From the NCBI GenBank assembly GCA_963837445.1, contig CAWINK010000021.1, forward strand, positions 496,001-560,000: a DNA stretch of 64,000 nt, read 5' to 3'. This DNA is from JACVRW01 sp963837445. Lineage in GTDB: Bacteria; Actinomycetota; Thermoleophilia; Solirubrobacterales; Thermoleophilaceae. Position 1 is the first letter of the stretch, and the number at the start of each line of letters is the position of its first letter. The position numbers were made by a program, and so were the translations under genes. The notes beneath the pieces are model-generated. The model was given only the letters and a program-made list of their open reading frames with translations, was not told where the DNA came from and ran no database searches. Below, piece after piece: positions 33,838 to 42,286 of the stretch.

Positions 33838-33896
33838 TTCATCCCAGGCGCCGGCCTGGTTCATCCCAGGCGCCGGCCTGGTTCATCCCAGGCGCC
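33831..33896 (+). repeat. Three tandem 22-bp repeats overlapping the hydrolase stop
   Basis: Units at 33831-33852, 33853-33874 and 33875-33896 read GGCCTRGTTCATCCCAGGCG plus CC. The first has A and the others G at position 6. That A makes the TAG stop of the hydrolase. Each unit contains GGCGCC, and adjacent units can pair as CCAGGC/GCCTGG. Confidence 0.9.
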
Positions 33897-33909
33897 GGGC
33901 AGGGCTCCA

Positions 33910-33936
33910 GCGCTTACAGCAGCGGTGAAGGGGTGG
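33910..33936 (+). repeat. 27-bp dispersed module, copy 1
   Basis: Begins GCGCTTACAGCAGCGGTGAA and is 25/27 identical to the reverse complement of 44706-44732. A weaker version (about 16 of 21) precedes the palindrome at 12380. It lies in the 270-bp gap between the hydrolase and the STAS gene, on the 3' side of both. Confidence 0.7.
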
Positions 33937-33949
33937 CTAGATCGAAAAG

Positions 33950-34046
33950 TCGCCACTCGACGTGTCTCGAAGGTGGGTTTGTCGTCTTGTCGCCCTATGC
34001 GCGCGTCAACTCGCCTAACCCCCCTCTCCACGGTGTCGAGTGGCGA
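33950..34046. repeat. 12-bp inverted repeat with long spacer
   Basis: TCGCCACTCGAC (33950-33961) is the exact reverse complement of GTCGAGTGGCGA (34035-34046), 73 bp apart. It occupies the gap between the convergent hydrolase and STAS genes. The interior shows no gene. It may be a degenerate element or a long-range terminator. Confidence 0.55.
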
Positions 34047-34107
34047 GTTGTGCATGACCCCTCCAGTGCAAGAGGTGGGGCCTGGAGCCGCTGCGGGCCG
34101 CGCCCGC

Positions 34108-34464
34108 CTAGGCGATCTCGGCGACCGCCGAGGCCAGGTCCGCGTGCACCGGCGCGGCTCGGTCGAACTCGACGATCTGGAGCACGCGCGCCACGGATGT
34201 CCCAGCGGGCGCGACAACGCGCAGCTCCTGGCGGCGACTGCCGACGCGGCGCGCAAGCCCGAAGAGCATCGAGATCCCGCTCGAGTCGATGAACTCCAGC
34301 TCGGCCATGTCGACGACGACCCCGCGCGCGGAGCTCGGCACCGCCTCGGCGATGCGCCGGCCGACGGCCTTGGCGCCGGCGATGTCGAGCTCGCCGGTCA
34401 GCCGTACCACGACGACGTCGTCGCCCCCACGCTCCTCGATCTCCACCTGCACAAGCTGGTTCAT
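34108..34464 (-). CDS. STAS-domain anti-sigma-factor antagonist (RsbV/SpoIIAA type)
   Basis: A 118-residue STAS protein: VVVVRLTGELDIAGA near the N-terminus and the phosphorylatable serine in FIDSSGISMLFGL. In this family, phosphorylation by an RsbW-type kinase inactivates it and PP2C-type dephosphorylation reactivates it. The upstream gene encodes both of those activities, so the pair forms a partner switch. Its start overlaps the upstream stop by one base. Confidence 0.92.
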   Translation of the reverse strand: MNQLVQVEIEERGGDDVVVVRLTGELDIAGAKAVGRRIAEAVPSSARGVVVDMAELEFIDSSGISMLFGLARRVGSRRQELRVVAPAGTSVARVLQIVEFDRAAPVHADLASAVAEIA

Positions 34465-36935
34465 CAGGCCGACCCTCCCTTGCTCCCGAGCCTTCGCCTA
34501 AGGCTGACGATGGTGCCCTCCTCGGTGGGCTCCACCGCAACGCTATCCATCAGCGTGCGCATCAGGTCGAGGCCCCGGCCGTGGTCGCCCTGCCGCTCGA
34601 CTCGCCATGAGCCGTGATCACGCACGGCTATCTCGACCACGCGTCCGTTGCGGCTGCCCGACACCTCGAAGCTCGTGCCGCCGCTGGCGCCGCCGTGCTC
34701 GATCGCGTTGGTGGCCGCCTCGCCGCAGGCGGTGGTGATCTCAGCGATCTCCATATCGCCGGCCCCGGCGTGGCTGAGCCAGCGTCGCAGCATGCTGCGC
34801 ATCGGCGCGAGCGACTCGGGCGCTGACGGGAAGCCGGCGCTGAAGCGCTCGGGCACCGGAAGATTGCGAAGGGTCAGGATCGCCACGTCGTCGGTGGCCC
34901 CTCCAGCGGGCACGAGCGTCGCGAGCAGGTGGTCGCAGAGGGCGTTGGGGTCCTCGGGCGCCTCCCGGACGCGGGCAGCCAGCTCCGCCATGCCGTCGTC
35001 GATGTTCTCGCCCGGACGCTCGACCAGACCGTCCGTGTAGAGCAGCAGCGTGCTGCCGGGGTACATCGGAGCCGAGACCTCCTCGTAGGTCGGGAACGGC
35101 AGGACCCCGAGCGGCACCGAGCTGGAGCCCTCGAGGAACTCCGCCTCGCCATCCACGAGCATCAGGGGGGCCGGGTGGCCCGCGTTCACCCAGTGGACGT
35201 TGTTGGCGGCCGGGTCGACGATCACGTAGAGCATCGTCGCCATCTGGCTCTCCTCCGCCTCTGTCCAGAGGAGCCTGTTGAGCTGCTCCACGACCCGCGC
35301 GCCTTCGTGGCCCTCGAGCGCATAGGCACGCAGCGCGCTGCGAAGCCGGCCGACCATGGACGCCCCGGCAAGACCCTTGCCAGCCACGTCTCCCATCACT
35401 AGCCCCACCGCGCCGCCCGCCATCGGGATCACGTCGTACCAGTCGCCGCCCACCTCGGCCTCCGAGGCTGCAGGGAGGTAGCGCGCCGCCACGTCCAGTC
35501 CCGGGAGTGTCGGCAGGTGGTCCGGCAACAGGCTGCGCTGAAGGGTCTCCGCGATCTTGTGCTCGCGCTCGTACACGCGCGCATGGGCGATGGCGAGGCC
35601 CACGCGCTCCGCGGCCAGCCGCAGCAGTGTGAGGTCCTCACCGCCGAACACGCGCGGCGGCGTGGCGCACGCCACCAGGACGCCCGTAACCTCGCCCTCC
35701 GCGAGCAGCGGCACGCCAACCATCGGCCCGGCCTCGGAGGCTGGATCGTCGCGCGAGAGCATCGCCTCGCGCGCTTCCGCCACCGTGTCCGCGAACTCGT
35801 CTCCGCCGGGGATCTCGCCGGGGGTCGAGGCGCCAACACTGAGCCGCTCCTCCTCGTCGGCGAGGTAGATGGTGGCCGCGTCGGCCTCCAGCACGCCGCG
35901 CACCTGCGCGACCAGCTCGCGGAGGATGTCGTCGAGGGTCCGATGGGCGAGCGCGGCGTCAACCAGCGCCTGCAGGCTGCCCACCAGGTCGGCCACTCGC
36001 TCGGCCTCGGCGCGCGCCGCCTGCTCGCGCAGGAGGGCCTCGCGTTCGGCCTCGCGGCGCAACCGCTCGGTCACGTCGGTGATGAAGCCCGACACGAACA
36101 CCTCGCCACGGATTTCCACCTTGGTCACGGTCGCCTCGCCCGGGAAGCGACTGCCGTCGCTGCGCGCGAACTCGACCTCGAAGGTCTCGGTCGCGAGCGG
36201 TGAGTCGCTCGCGATCAGCGCGAGGCGGCGCTCGTCGTGGCGGTCGCCGAACTCGGGCGGCACGACCAGCGAGCGCATGGTCTTGCCGATCGCCTCGGCC
36301 GCGGTCCAGCCGAAGAGCCGGTCCGCTGCCGCGTTCCAGCTCAGGATCACGCCGTCGCGGTCGAGCGAGATGAAGGCGTCGGGAGCCGTGTCGAGTACCA
36401 GCCGGGTGCGCGCCTCCGAGCGCTCGAGCAGCCGGGCCCGGTCGCTCAACCTGCGCAGCAGCGAGGAGATGAGCAGCCCGGCGAGCAGCGGCGTGCCCAC
36501 CGCCAGCAGCCAGCGCACGATCGCGCTGTCCGGGTCCTGGATCGCCAGCACGATCGCGTACGAGACGGCCACGACCGTCATGTGGGCGAAGGCCTCGATC
36601 GGCCGGAAGAAGTAGAACGCGTACAGCGACGCCCACATGTAGAGCAGCGGGTAGAGCGTGGACGGGCCCGCGTAGTAGTTGGCGAGGCTCACGATCAGCA
36701 CGCCCGAGACCAGCACCACGTGGATGTGCCATTCGCGGACGTGGTCGCCGCTCCCCCAGACCACCGCGGCGACCACGATGGCCGCCGAGGCCAGCAGCAC
36801 GAGCGCGAGGTCGTTGACCTCGGAGGAGTGCGGGAAGGCGAGCGTGAGCAGCCCGAGGACCGCGCCCGCGCCGAACAGATAGGCGATCGAGCGCGCCTTG
36901 ATGCGGACGTCGAAGAGCTCCGGGAGCGCCCTCAC
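34464..36935 (-). CDS. Membrane PAS-GAF-SpoIIE phosphatase with C-terminal RsbW-type kinase domain
   Basis: An 823-residue multidomain regulator. Residues about 15-160 form several membrane helices. A PAS domain follows (about 180-300, LDTAPDAFISLDRDGVILSW). Next come a coiled linker, a GAF domain (about 335-465), and a PP2C/SpoIIE phosphatase (about 480-690) with EVGGDWYDVI and MGDVAGKGLAGA. The C-terminal HATPase (about 705-815) has GEAATNAIEHG and DHGRGLDLMR. It would sense membrane or ligand signals and both phosphorylate and dephosphorylate a STAS partner, presumably the adjacent gene product. Confidence 0.93.
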   Translation of the reverse strand: MRALPELFDVRIKARSIAYLFGAGAVLGLLTLAFPHSSEVNDLALVLLASAAIVVAAVVWGSGDHVREWHIHVVLVSGVLIVSLANYYAGPSTLYPLLYMWASLYAFYFFRPIEAFAHMTVVAVSYAIVLAIQDPDSAIVRWLLAVGTPLLAGLLISSLLRRLSDRARLLERSEARTRLVLDTAPDAFISLDRDGVILSWNAAADRLFGWTAAEAIGKTMRSLVVPPEFGDRHDERRLALIASDSPLATETFEVEFARSDGSRFPGEATVTKVEIRGEVFVSGFITDVTERLRREAEREALLREQAARAEAERVADLVGSLQALVDAALAHRTLDDILRELVAQVRGVLEADAATIYLADEEERLSVGASTPGEIPGGDEFADTVAEAREAMLSRDDPASEAGPMVGVPLLAEGEVTGVLVACATPPRVFGGEDLTLLRLAAERVGLAIAHARVYEREHKIAETLQRSLLPDHLPTLPGLDVAARYLPAASEAEVGGDWYDVIPMAGGAVGLVMGDVAGKGLAGASMVGRLRSALRAYALEGHEGARVVEQLNRLLWTEAEESQMATMLYVIVDPAANNVHWVNAGHPAPLMLVDGEAEFLEGSSSVPLGVLPFPTYEEVSAPMYPGSTLLLYTDGLVERPGENIDDGMAELAARVREAPEDPNALCDHLLATLVPAGGATDDVAILTLRNLPVPERFSAGFPSAPESLAPMRSMLRRWLSHAGAGDMEIAEITTACGEAATNAIEHGGASGGTSFEVSGSRNGRVVEIAVRDHGSWRVERQGDHGRGLDLMRTLMDSVAVEPTEEGTIVSLRRRLGSKGGSA

Positions 36936-36945
36936 CGGAGACAGC

Positions 36946-37239
36946 CTAGAAAGCGCTGCCGCCGCCTCGCGCGGAGAGGCGGGCGAGCGCCTCGTGGCAC
37001 TCCACGACGCGCCGCTTGACCGGATCGTCGTCCGAACGATCGTGCACCAGGTCCCAGGTCTTGTCGGCCACGTCGCGGGCGGTGTCCGCCGTGGCCTGGG
37101 CGCAGAGCATGTCGATGAGCTTCAGCTCGAACGCCGCAAGCTGCTCTGTCGGCTCACCCGCAGGCATTCGCGGCAGCGCTTCTGTCGTCGCCTCGCGCCA
37201 CATTTGGGTCGCCATCACGAGGCGGTTGCGCAGCTCCAT
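36946..37239 (-). CDS. Hypothetical helical protein
   Basis: A 97-residue soluble protein not recognised as a family. It starts MELRNRLVMATQMWREATTE and appears mostly alpha-helical with a conserved-looking VADKTWDLVHDRSDDDPVKR. No signal peptide. It sits 10 bp upstream of the SpoIIE gene's start side and downstream of the frameshifted M23 peptidase, all on the minus strand. Confidence 0.6.
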   Translation of the reverse strand: MELRNRLVMATQMWREATTEALPRMPAGEPTEQLAAFELKLIDMLCAQATADTARDVADKTWDLVHDRSDDDPVKRRVVECHEALARLSARGGGSAF

Positions 37240-37259
37240 CTGATCCACGGTCGCGCAGG

Positions 37260-37863
37260 CTACTCTGGGCGCGCCCGACGGGCAGCGAGCCGCCGCAGCA
37301 GCGGAAGCGGATCGAGCGGCCTTCCCGTCGTGCCCTTGCCGCGGCGCAGCTCCAGGTGCAGATGGTCGCCCCAACACGAGCCCGTGCACCCCACCGAGCC
37401 CACCCGCTGGCCCGCCTGCACACGCTCGCGAACCCGAACGCGGGACGGGTGAAGCATGTGCAGATAGACGACGGTGCGCCGGGCTGCGCGGCTCCAGATC
37501 GCCACGTAGTTGCCGCGACCACCGTCGTCCCCGGTCTCGACCACCCGGCCGTCGTGGATGTGCCACGAGCGGCGTTCCGGCCGGAGCGAAAACGTCCTGG
37601 CCTTCGTGGACGCGGCCACCCCGCCACGCGCCGTAGCGAGCGTCCCGCTCGCCGAAGTCCACCCGGCCCCGAACCGGGAACAGCGCCGCCGGCCTCGGCG
37701 GAGACCGAAGGCTCTGAAGCGTCGCCAGCCGGCTCGCCGCTTCGAGCGTCGGGGCAAGCGGGGCGAGCGGCTCAGCCGCGGCTGCCGCGGCGGGAGCGCC
37801 CGCGGCGGCTGCCGCCATTGTCGCGGCCATGAGGGACAGGCCGCGGGGTCCTAGCGGTCGCAT
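37260..37863 (-). pseudogene. Secreted M23-family (lysostaphin-type) peptidase, one frameshift
   Basis: From ATG 37863 a signal peptide (MRPLGPRGLSLMAATMAAAA) leads to FPVRGRVDFGERDARYGAWR and HEGQDVFAPAGTPLVA. One extra base near 37557 then shifts the frame. The next frame continues IHDGRVVETGDDGGRGNYVA, YLHML and the zinc-site end GDHLHLELR. The combined reading is a complete M23 endopeptidase that cuts peptidoglycan cross-bridges. It is either a recent pseudogene or a sequencing error. Confidence 0.8.
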
Positions 37864-37890
37864 CGAAGTCGCAGAGCGTAGCGTTGAGGC

Positions 37891-38557
37891 ATGCCGACCC
37901 TGCACCTGTTGCGCGTGTTCTGCTCCGACGACGGCTCTGGAGGCAACCCGCTGGGCGTCTTCCTCGACGGCGCTGAGGTCGCGCCGGAGCTGCGCCAGGC
38001 CGTGGCGGCCGACCTCGGCCTGAGCGAGATCGTGTTCGTCGACGACGCGCCGCGGGGCGAGATCCGCATCTTCACGCCGGCCGTGGAGCTCGACTTCGCC
38101 GGACACCCGAGCGTCGGCACCGCCTGGATGCTCGACGGTGTCGATGTGCTCCGCCCTCCGGCCGGCGAGCTGGCGGTGCGGCGCGAGGGCGAGACCGTGT
38201 ACGTGGCCGCCCGGCCCGAGTGGGGCCCGCCACACGAGTTGCTCGAGCTCGAGCTCAGCGGACGAGGTGGAGGCGCTCGACGGCCCACCCGAGGGGCATG
38301 ACCTCGTGATGGCCTGGGCGTGGCTCGATAAGGATGCAGGCATCGTCCGCGCGCGTGTGTTTCCCGTCCGGATAGGGATCGCCGAGGACGAGGCCACCGG
38401 CTCAGCCGCGACCAAGCTGTGTGCACTGCTGGCGCGGCCGATCGACATCCGCCAGGGCCGCGGGTCGCGCATCCTGGCCCGGCCCGGGTCCGGTGACTTC
38501 GTCGAGATCGGCGGACGCAGCGTCGAGGACGAGGTGCGCGACTACGCCCTGCCCTGA
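37891..38557 (+). pseudogene. PhzF-family isomerase, one frameshift
   Basis: From ATG 37891 the frame shows FCSDDGSGGNPLGVFLDG and FTPAVELDFAGHPSVGTAWM, hallmarks of the PhzF/DapF-like fold. A frameshift in the CTCGAGCTCGAGCTC stretch (about 38245-38260) moves to the next frame, which continues ADEVEALDGPPEG and EDEATGSAATKLCALL, ending at 38557. Without the shift it would be a normal, short PhzF homologue. Function in this organism unknown. Confidence 0.82.
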
Positions 38558-39139
38558 GCGGGGGTCATGAAAGCAATCGCGGGCCCGAGCCCAGCCTCCG
38601 GCCTCAGCGTGGCGATCCTGCGGCCGGGCTGCACCGCGTCGCGCCAGGTGCCGATCAGCTCGCCGAGCGTGGACGTGGTGCGCTCCGGGTCCTCGACGAG
38701 GAACGCGAGCCCCCACAGCCGCGCCGGCCCGTCGGGCGTGCGGGCCACGCTCGTGCCCTCCGGGGCCTGCACCACCTCGAGGATCGGCTCGCCGACGCGG
38801 AAGAACGCCTGGCGCGTGGAGCCGCCCGGGGTCTCGCCCTCGCGGACGCGGCGCAGCTCGAAGCCCTCCGAGCGCAGATCCGCGACCGTCCGGTCGAGGT
38901 CGGGCGACAGCAACACCACGTGATCGATCCGGGCGACGCCGTTCGGGTGCGGCGCTGCGTCTGCCGGCCACGGGCTCGTCGTCGGTGAGCGTCCATCCGA
39001 CGATGCCCCTCCGCGGCCCCTTCCCCACGAGCCGCAGCCGCACGCTGGACACCTGGCACGCGCCGTCCTCGATGTCGAACCCGAGCGCGCGCCAGTCGGC
39101 GGGCTCATCGGCGATCTCGAGCTGCTCGAGCGTCGGCAC
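38542..39139 (-). pseudogene. VOC-superfamily (glyoxalase-like) protein, one frameshift
   Basis: The N-terminal part from ATG 39139 (MPTLEQLEIADEPADWRALG) is in one frame. After an extra base near 38965 the second frame gives the VOC module GVARIDHVVLLSPDLDRTVA, then GEPILEVVQAPEG and WGLAFLVEDPERT. The last codons overlap the phzF-like gene's end by 16 bp on the other strand. It is a glyoxalase/dioxygenase-fold protein of unknown substrate. Confidence 0.8.
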
Positions 39140-39165
39140 GTGCGGGACGCTATCCGGCGCGGGCG

Positions 39166-40608
39166 CTACTTCCGCAGCTTGAGCTTGCCCGGCTCCGAGG
39201 CCCTCGGCACCGCCACGGGCGCGGGCTCCGGTGCAACCGGCTCCGCAGTCGGCGCCTTGTGCCGGGCCGGTGCCTTGGCCTGGCCGCGCGCGAGCGCCTT
39301 CCCCTGACCACGTCCGCCGCCCGGCTCCGCGCTCTGCTTCTCCATCCGCTTGACCTGGCCGAGCTTGCGACCGCCATCGCCCCGGGTTCCGTCGCGCGCG
39401 GCCTTCGACCTCGCGCCCGCGTTCGCGTGGCCCTGGGAGCCGTGGCGGTGGGAGCGCGCGGCGCTCCGCTCGGCCCCATGGCGCCTGTGGCTGCGCTCGG
39501 CGCTCATCCGCTTCCCGTGGGCCGCGGCCCGCGGGGCGCGCTCGCTCCCGGCCGGTCCGGCCGGCGCGTGGCCGTCGCTCCGTTGAGGCGCGGATGCGGC
39601 AGGCGCCGGCGGATCCGATCCGCTCACCCGCTCGACGGCCGACTCACCCGCGACGACGCCGCCGCTCGCCATCACCGCCACGAGCGCGATCTTCGTGACC
39701 GCGGCGGATCCAAGCGAGCCCCCGAGCGCGATGCCGCCTCCGCCTGCCGCGGCCGCGGCGCCTCCGGCCGCGGCGCCTCCGCCGATGCCGGCGGCCGAGA
39801 GCACGCTCGACTTCAGTCCCAGCGACGGCACAACCGGCAGCGCGACGGCCATCATCTGGCGCTGTCGGCGCACCTGCTCGCGGTACTCGCTGCAGCCCGG
39901 GCAGTGGCGCAGGTGGTGGCGCAGCTCGCTGCGGCGGAGCGAGCCGCCGCGGAGGTTGGCGAGCTGCTCGCGAATGTCCGCACACGGCGTCTCGCGCGCC
40001 TCGCGCCGCTGGATCAGGCCGCTGCGGGCACGGAACACGAGCGCCTTCACGCGCGCGACCTCGCAACCGAGCACCCCCGCCACCTCGGCATGGGAAAGGT
40101 CCGCCGCCTCGGCGAGCAGCAGAGCTGCCCGCTGCTCCTCGGGAAGCTCACGCAGGTCGCCGAGCAGCTCGCGCAGGTCCGCGCGGTGCTCGACCTGCTC
40201 GTGGAGCCCGGCGGTCGGGATCTCCTCGAGCTCGGCGGCCTGCTCGCGGCGCGCTCGCAGGAGCGAGATGCAGCGGTTGCGGGCGATGGTGTAGAGCCAC
40301 GGCTTGAGCGTGATCTGGCGCTTGGCGCCGCGTTGCAGGTCGTTGTAGGCCGCCGCGAAGGTGTGCTGGACGGCGTCCTCGGCCTCCTCGCGGGAGCCGA
40401 GCATGTGACGGCAGAAACCGAGAATGCTGGCGCCGTACCGCTCGAAGGCCACCTCGAAGGCCAGCTCGTTCCCGCGCCGAATCTGCTCCACGAGCCGCTC
40501 GTCGCCCGCGAGGGCGAGCAGGCGCTTCGAACGGAGACCCCGGACGGGCATGCGCGCGGTGAGGGCATCACCCATGGGAACGCCATCGACGGCGGAAGGT
40601 TCACCCAT
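39166..40608 (-). CDS. ECF sigma factor fused to zinc-finger anti-sigma, membrane helix and basic tail
   Basis: A 480-residue protein. Sigma region 2 lies at about 45-115 (AEDAVQHTFAAAYNDLQRG; KPWLYTIARNRCISLLRARR) and region 4 at about 150-200. A ZAS-like zinc finger follows with C209 and H232-x3-C236-x2-C239 (HHLRHCPGCSEYREQV). After a Gly/Ala-rich linker comes a likely membrane helix (IALVAVMASGGVVA, about 307-320). The remaining 160 residues are basic and low-complexity. It is both regulator and inhibitor in one chain. Divergent from the Cys-repeat protein. Confidence 0.87.
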   Translation of the reverse strand: MGEPSAVDGVPMGDALTARMPVRGLRSKRLLALAGDERLVEQIRRGNELAFEVAFERYGASILGFCRHMLGSREEAEDAVQHTFAAAYNDLQRGAKRQITLKPWLYTIARNRCISLLRARREQAAELEEIPTAGLHEQVEHRADLRELLGDLRELPEEQRAALLLAEAADLSHAEVAGVLGCEVARVKALVFRARSGLIQRREARETPCADIREQLANLRGGSLRRSELRHHLRHCPGCSEYREQVRRQRQMMAVALPVVPSLGLKSSVLSAAGIGGGAAAGGAAAAAGGGGIALGGSLGSAAVTKIALVAVMASGGVVAGESAVERVSGSDPPAPAASAPQRSDGHAPAGPAGSERAPRAAAHGKRMSAERSHRRHGAERSAARSHRHGSQGHANAGARSKAARDGTRGDGGRKLGQVKRMEKQSAEPGGGRGQGKALARGQAKAPARHKAPTAEPVAPEPAPVAVPRASEPGKLKLRK

Positions 40609-40648
40609 TACTCCCGAACCTTCCCGTTAGACCCGCGTTTCAGCACAC

Positions 40649-41161
40649 ATGAAGAAGATCACCGTAGCCAGCTTCCTGGTTCTCGCCCTCGTTCTACCCG
40701 CGGGAGCCATTGCCAAGACAACTCCAGACAAGGCCGACAAGCGGGCCGCAAAGGCAGAGTGCAAGACGCTGCGCGGGAACAATGACGCCACCCGTGAGGC
40801 GTTCCGCACGCAGTTCCGAAGCTTCGCCGCGTGCGTGCGCAAGACCGCCGTGGAGGAGGCACAGGAGGAGCAGAGCGCTCACAAGAACGCCGCGAAGGAG
40901 TGCAAGGCGGAGGGGCTCCACGGCAGGGCCTTCGGCAAGTGCGTCTCGACGAAGGCCAAGGCGAAGGAGCACGCCGCCGACGAGGAGGACGCAGAGGAGG
41001 CGGCCGAGTTCAAGAACGCCGCGAAGGAGTGCGACGCCGAGCGCACCGCCGACGCAACGGCCTTTGCCGACAAGTACGGCACCAACGACAACGACCGCAA
41101 TGCCTTCGGCAAGTGCGTGTCCTCGAAGACGTCCGAGGACAAGCCCGAGACGGGTCCCTAA
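40649..41161 (+). CDS. Secreted protein with three Cys-pair helical repeats
   Basis: A 170-residue protein with a signal peptide (MKKITVASFLVLALVLPAGA). The mature part holds three related units, each with one Cys near the start and one near the end: KAECKTLRG...FAACVRKTA, AKECKAEG...FGKCVSTKA and AKECDAER...FGKCVSSKT. It is rich in Lys, Glu and Ala and mostly helical. No named family recognised. It faces the sigma/anti-sigma fusion gene across a 40-bp promoter gap and could be its target. Confidence 0.75.
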   Translation: MKKITVASFLVLALVLPAGAIAKTTPDKADKRAAKAECKTLRGNNDATREAFRTQFRSFAACVRKTAVEEAQEEQSAHKNAAKECKAEGLHGRAFGKCVSTKAKAKEHAADEEDAEEAAEFKNAAKECDAERTADATAFADKYGTNDNDRNAFGKCVSSKTSEDKPETGP

Positions 41162-42237
41162 GGGGGCCCTTCGGCACCTCCGGGGCCACCCCTCGGAAGG
41201 CCGGTCCGCTCCAGCAGCTCGTATGGAAAAGCCTCCGCGCGGTTGCCGTCGCGACCCTCCATCGCGTCCGCTCCGCAGAGTGAGTTGAGGATGGACTCCT
41301 GGACCACCTCGCCCGCGGCCTCGAACAGGTTGCGAAGCGCCACGGAGTCGTCGCGCAGGAAGCTGAACTCGTCGCGGTCGCGGTCCACACGGTGCGGCAC
41401 GGTCTGCGCAGTCGAGAACGAGATCACGTACTCGCCGCTCGAGTTGGTGGCGAAGCTGCCGGCGCGGCCGAGCCCGAAGGCGCCGCGCGCCGCCAGGCGC
41501 TGGAGCTGGCGCCCCGAGAGCGGCGCATCCGTGGCCACGATGATCATGATCGAGCCGCCCTGCGCCGGCGGCTCTGCTCCCGCCTCGGGCAGCTCGGTGT
41601 CCGGGCCCACGAGCATCTGGAGGTCCCGCCGTGCGCCGTAGTTGGACACCACGAGGCAGCCGAGCACGTGCCCGTCCACGCTCCGCGACGAGGTGCCCAC
41701 GCCGGACTTGAAGCCGAAGCAGGTGGTGCCGGTGCCGGCGCCCACGGAGCCCTCGCTCGCCTCGTCCGGCGCCGCCGCTGCGATCGCCTCCAGTGCGTGC
41801 TCGGCGCGCACGGCGAGCGCGCGGGCGTCCGAGAGCCAGCCGTCGAAGCACTCCCCGACGATCACGTTCATCGTGTCGCGGTCGCGCGCGGCCCCCGGGT
41901 TCAGCTCGAGCAGGTGGCGCAGGCCTCCCTCCCACACGGGTCCGACCGAGAGCGTGTTCGTGAGCAGGAGCGGACTCTCGATGGTGCCCAGCTCCACCAG
42001 CTGCGTCAGGCCCGTGGCCTTGCCATAGCCGTTCACGACGTGGCAGCCGCCGAGCACCTTGTCCTCGTAGAGGTTGCCGCTGTGCGGGAGGATCGCCGTG
42101 ACACCGGTGCGCAGGCGGTCGCCCTCCACGAGCGTGCGATGGCCCACGCGAACGCCCGCCACGTCGACGAGCGCGTTCAGCGCACCCGTCGGGAAGCGGC
42201 CGACCGAGTAACCGAGCTCACGTAGGCGCCTGCGCAT
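41158..42237 (-). CDS. P1-family (DmpA-type) aminopeptidase/D-esterase
   Basis: A 359-residue self-processing N-terminal-nucleophile hydrolase. GSVGAGTGTTCFGFKSGVGT (164-183) is a strong family block. The cleavage site that frees the catalytic Ser is Gly228-Ser229 in GGSIMIIVATDAPL. It begins near VDVAGVRVGHRTLVEGDRLR, as usual. It releases N-terminal amino acids, often D- or beta-residues, from peptides or amides. It overlaps the convergent Cys-repeat gene by 4 bp. Confidence 0.93.
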   Translation of the reverse strand: MRRRLRELGYSVGRFPTGALNALVDVAGVRVGHRTLVEGDRLRTGVTAILPHSGNLYEDKVLGGCHVVNGYGKATGLTQLVELGTIESPLLLTNTLSVGPVWEGGLRHLLELNPGAARDRDTMNVIVGECFDGWLSDARALAVRAEHALEAIAAAAPDEASEGSVGAGTGTTCFGFKSGVGTSSRSVDGHVLGCLVVSNYGARRDLQMLVGPDTELPEAGAEPPAQGGSIMIIVATDAPLSGRQLQRLAARGAFGLGRAGSFATNSSGEYVISFSTAQTVPHRVDRDRDEFSFLRDDSVALRNLFEAAGEVVQESILNSLCGADAMEGRDGNRAEAFPYELLERTGLPRGGPGGAEGPP

Positions 42238-42286
42238 CCGGCGCGCAGCTTATGGCGCCTGCGCGACTGCTGATCGCGTTCGTTCT

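Noticed and set aside
33831..33896. CRISPR array
   Set aside because: The 22-bp units are contiguous without unique spacers and no cas genes are near.
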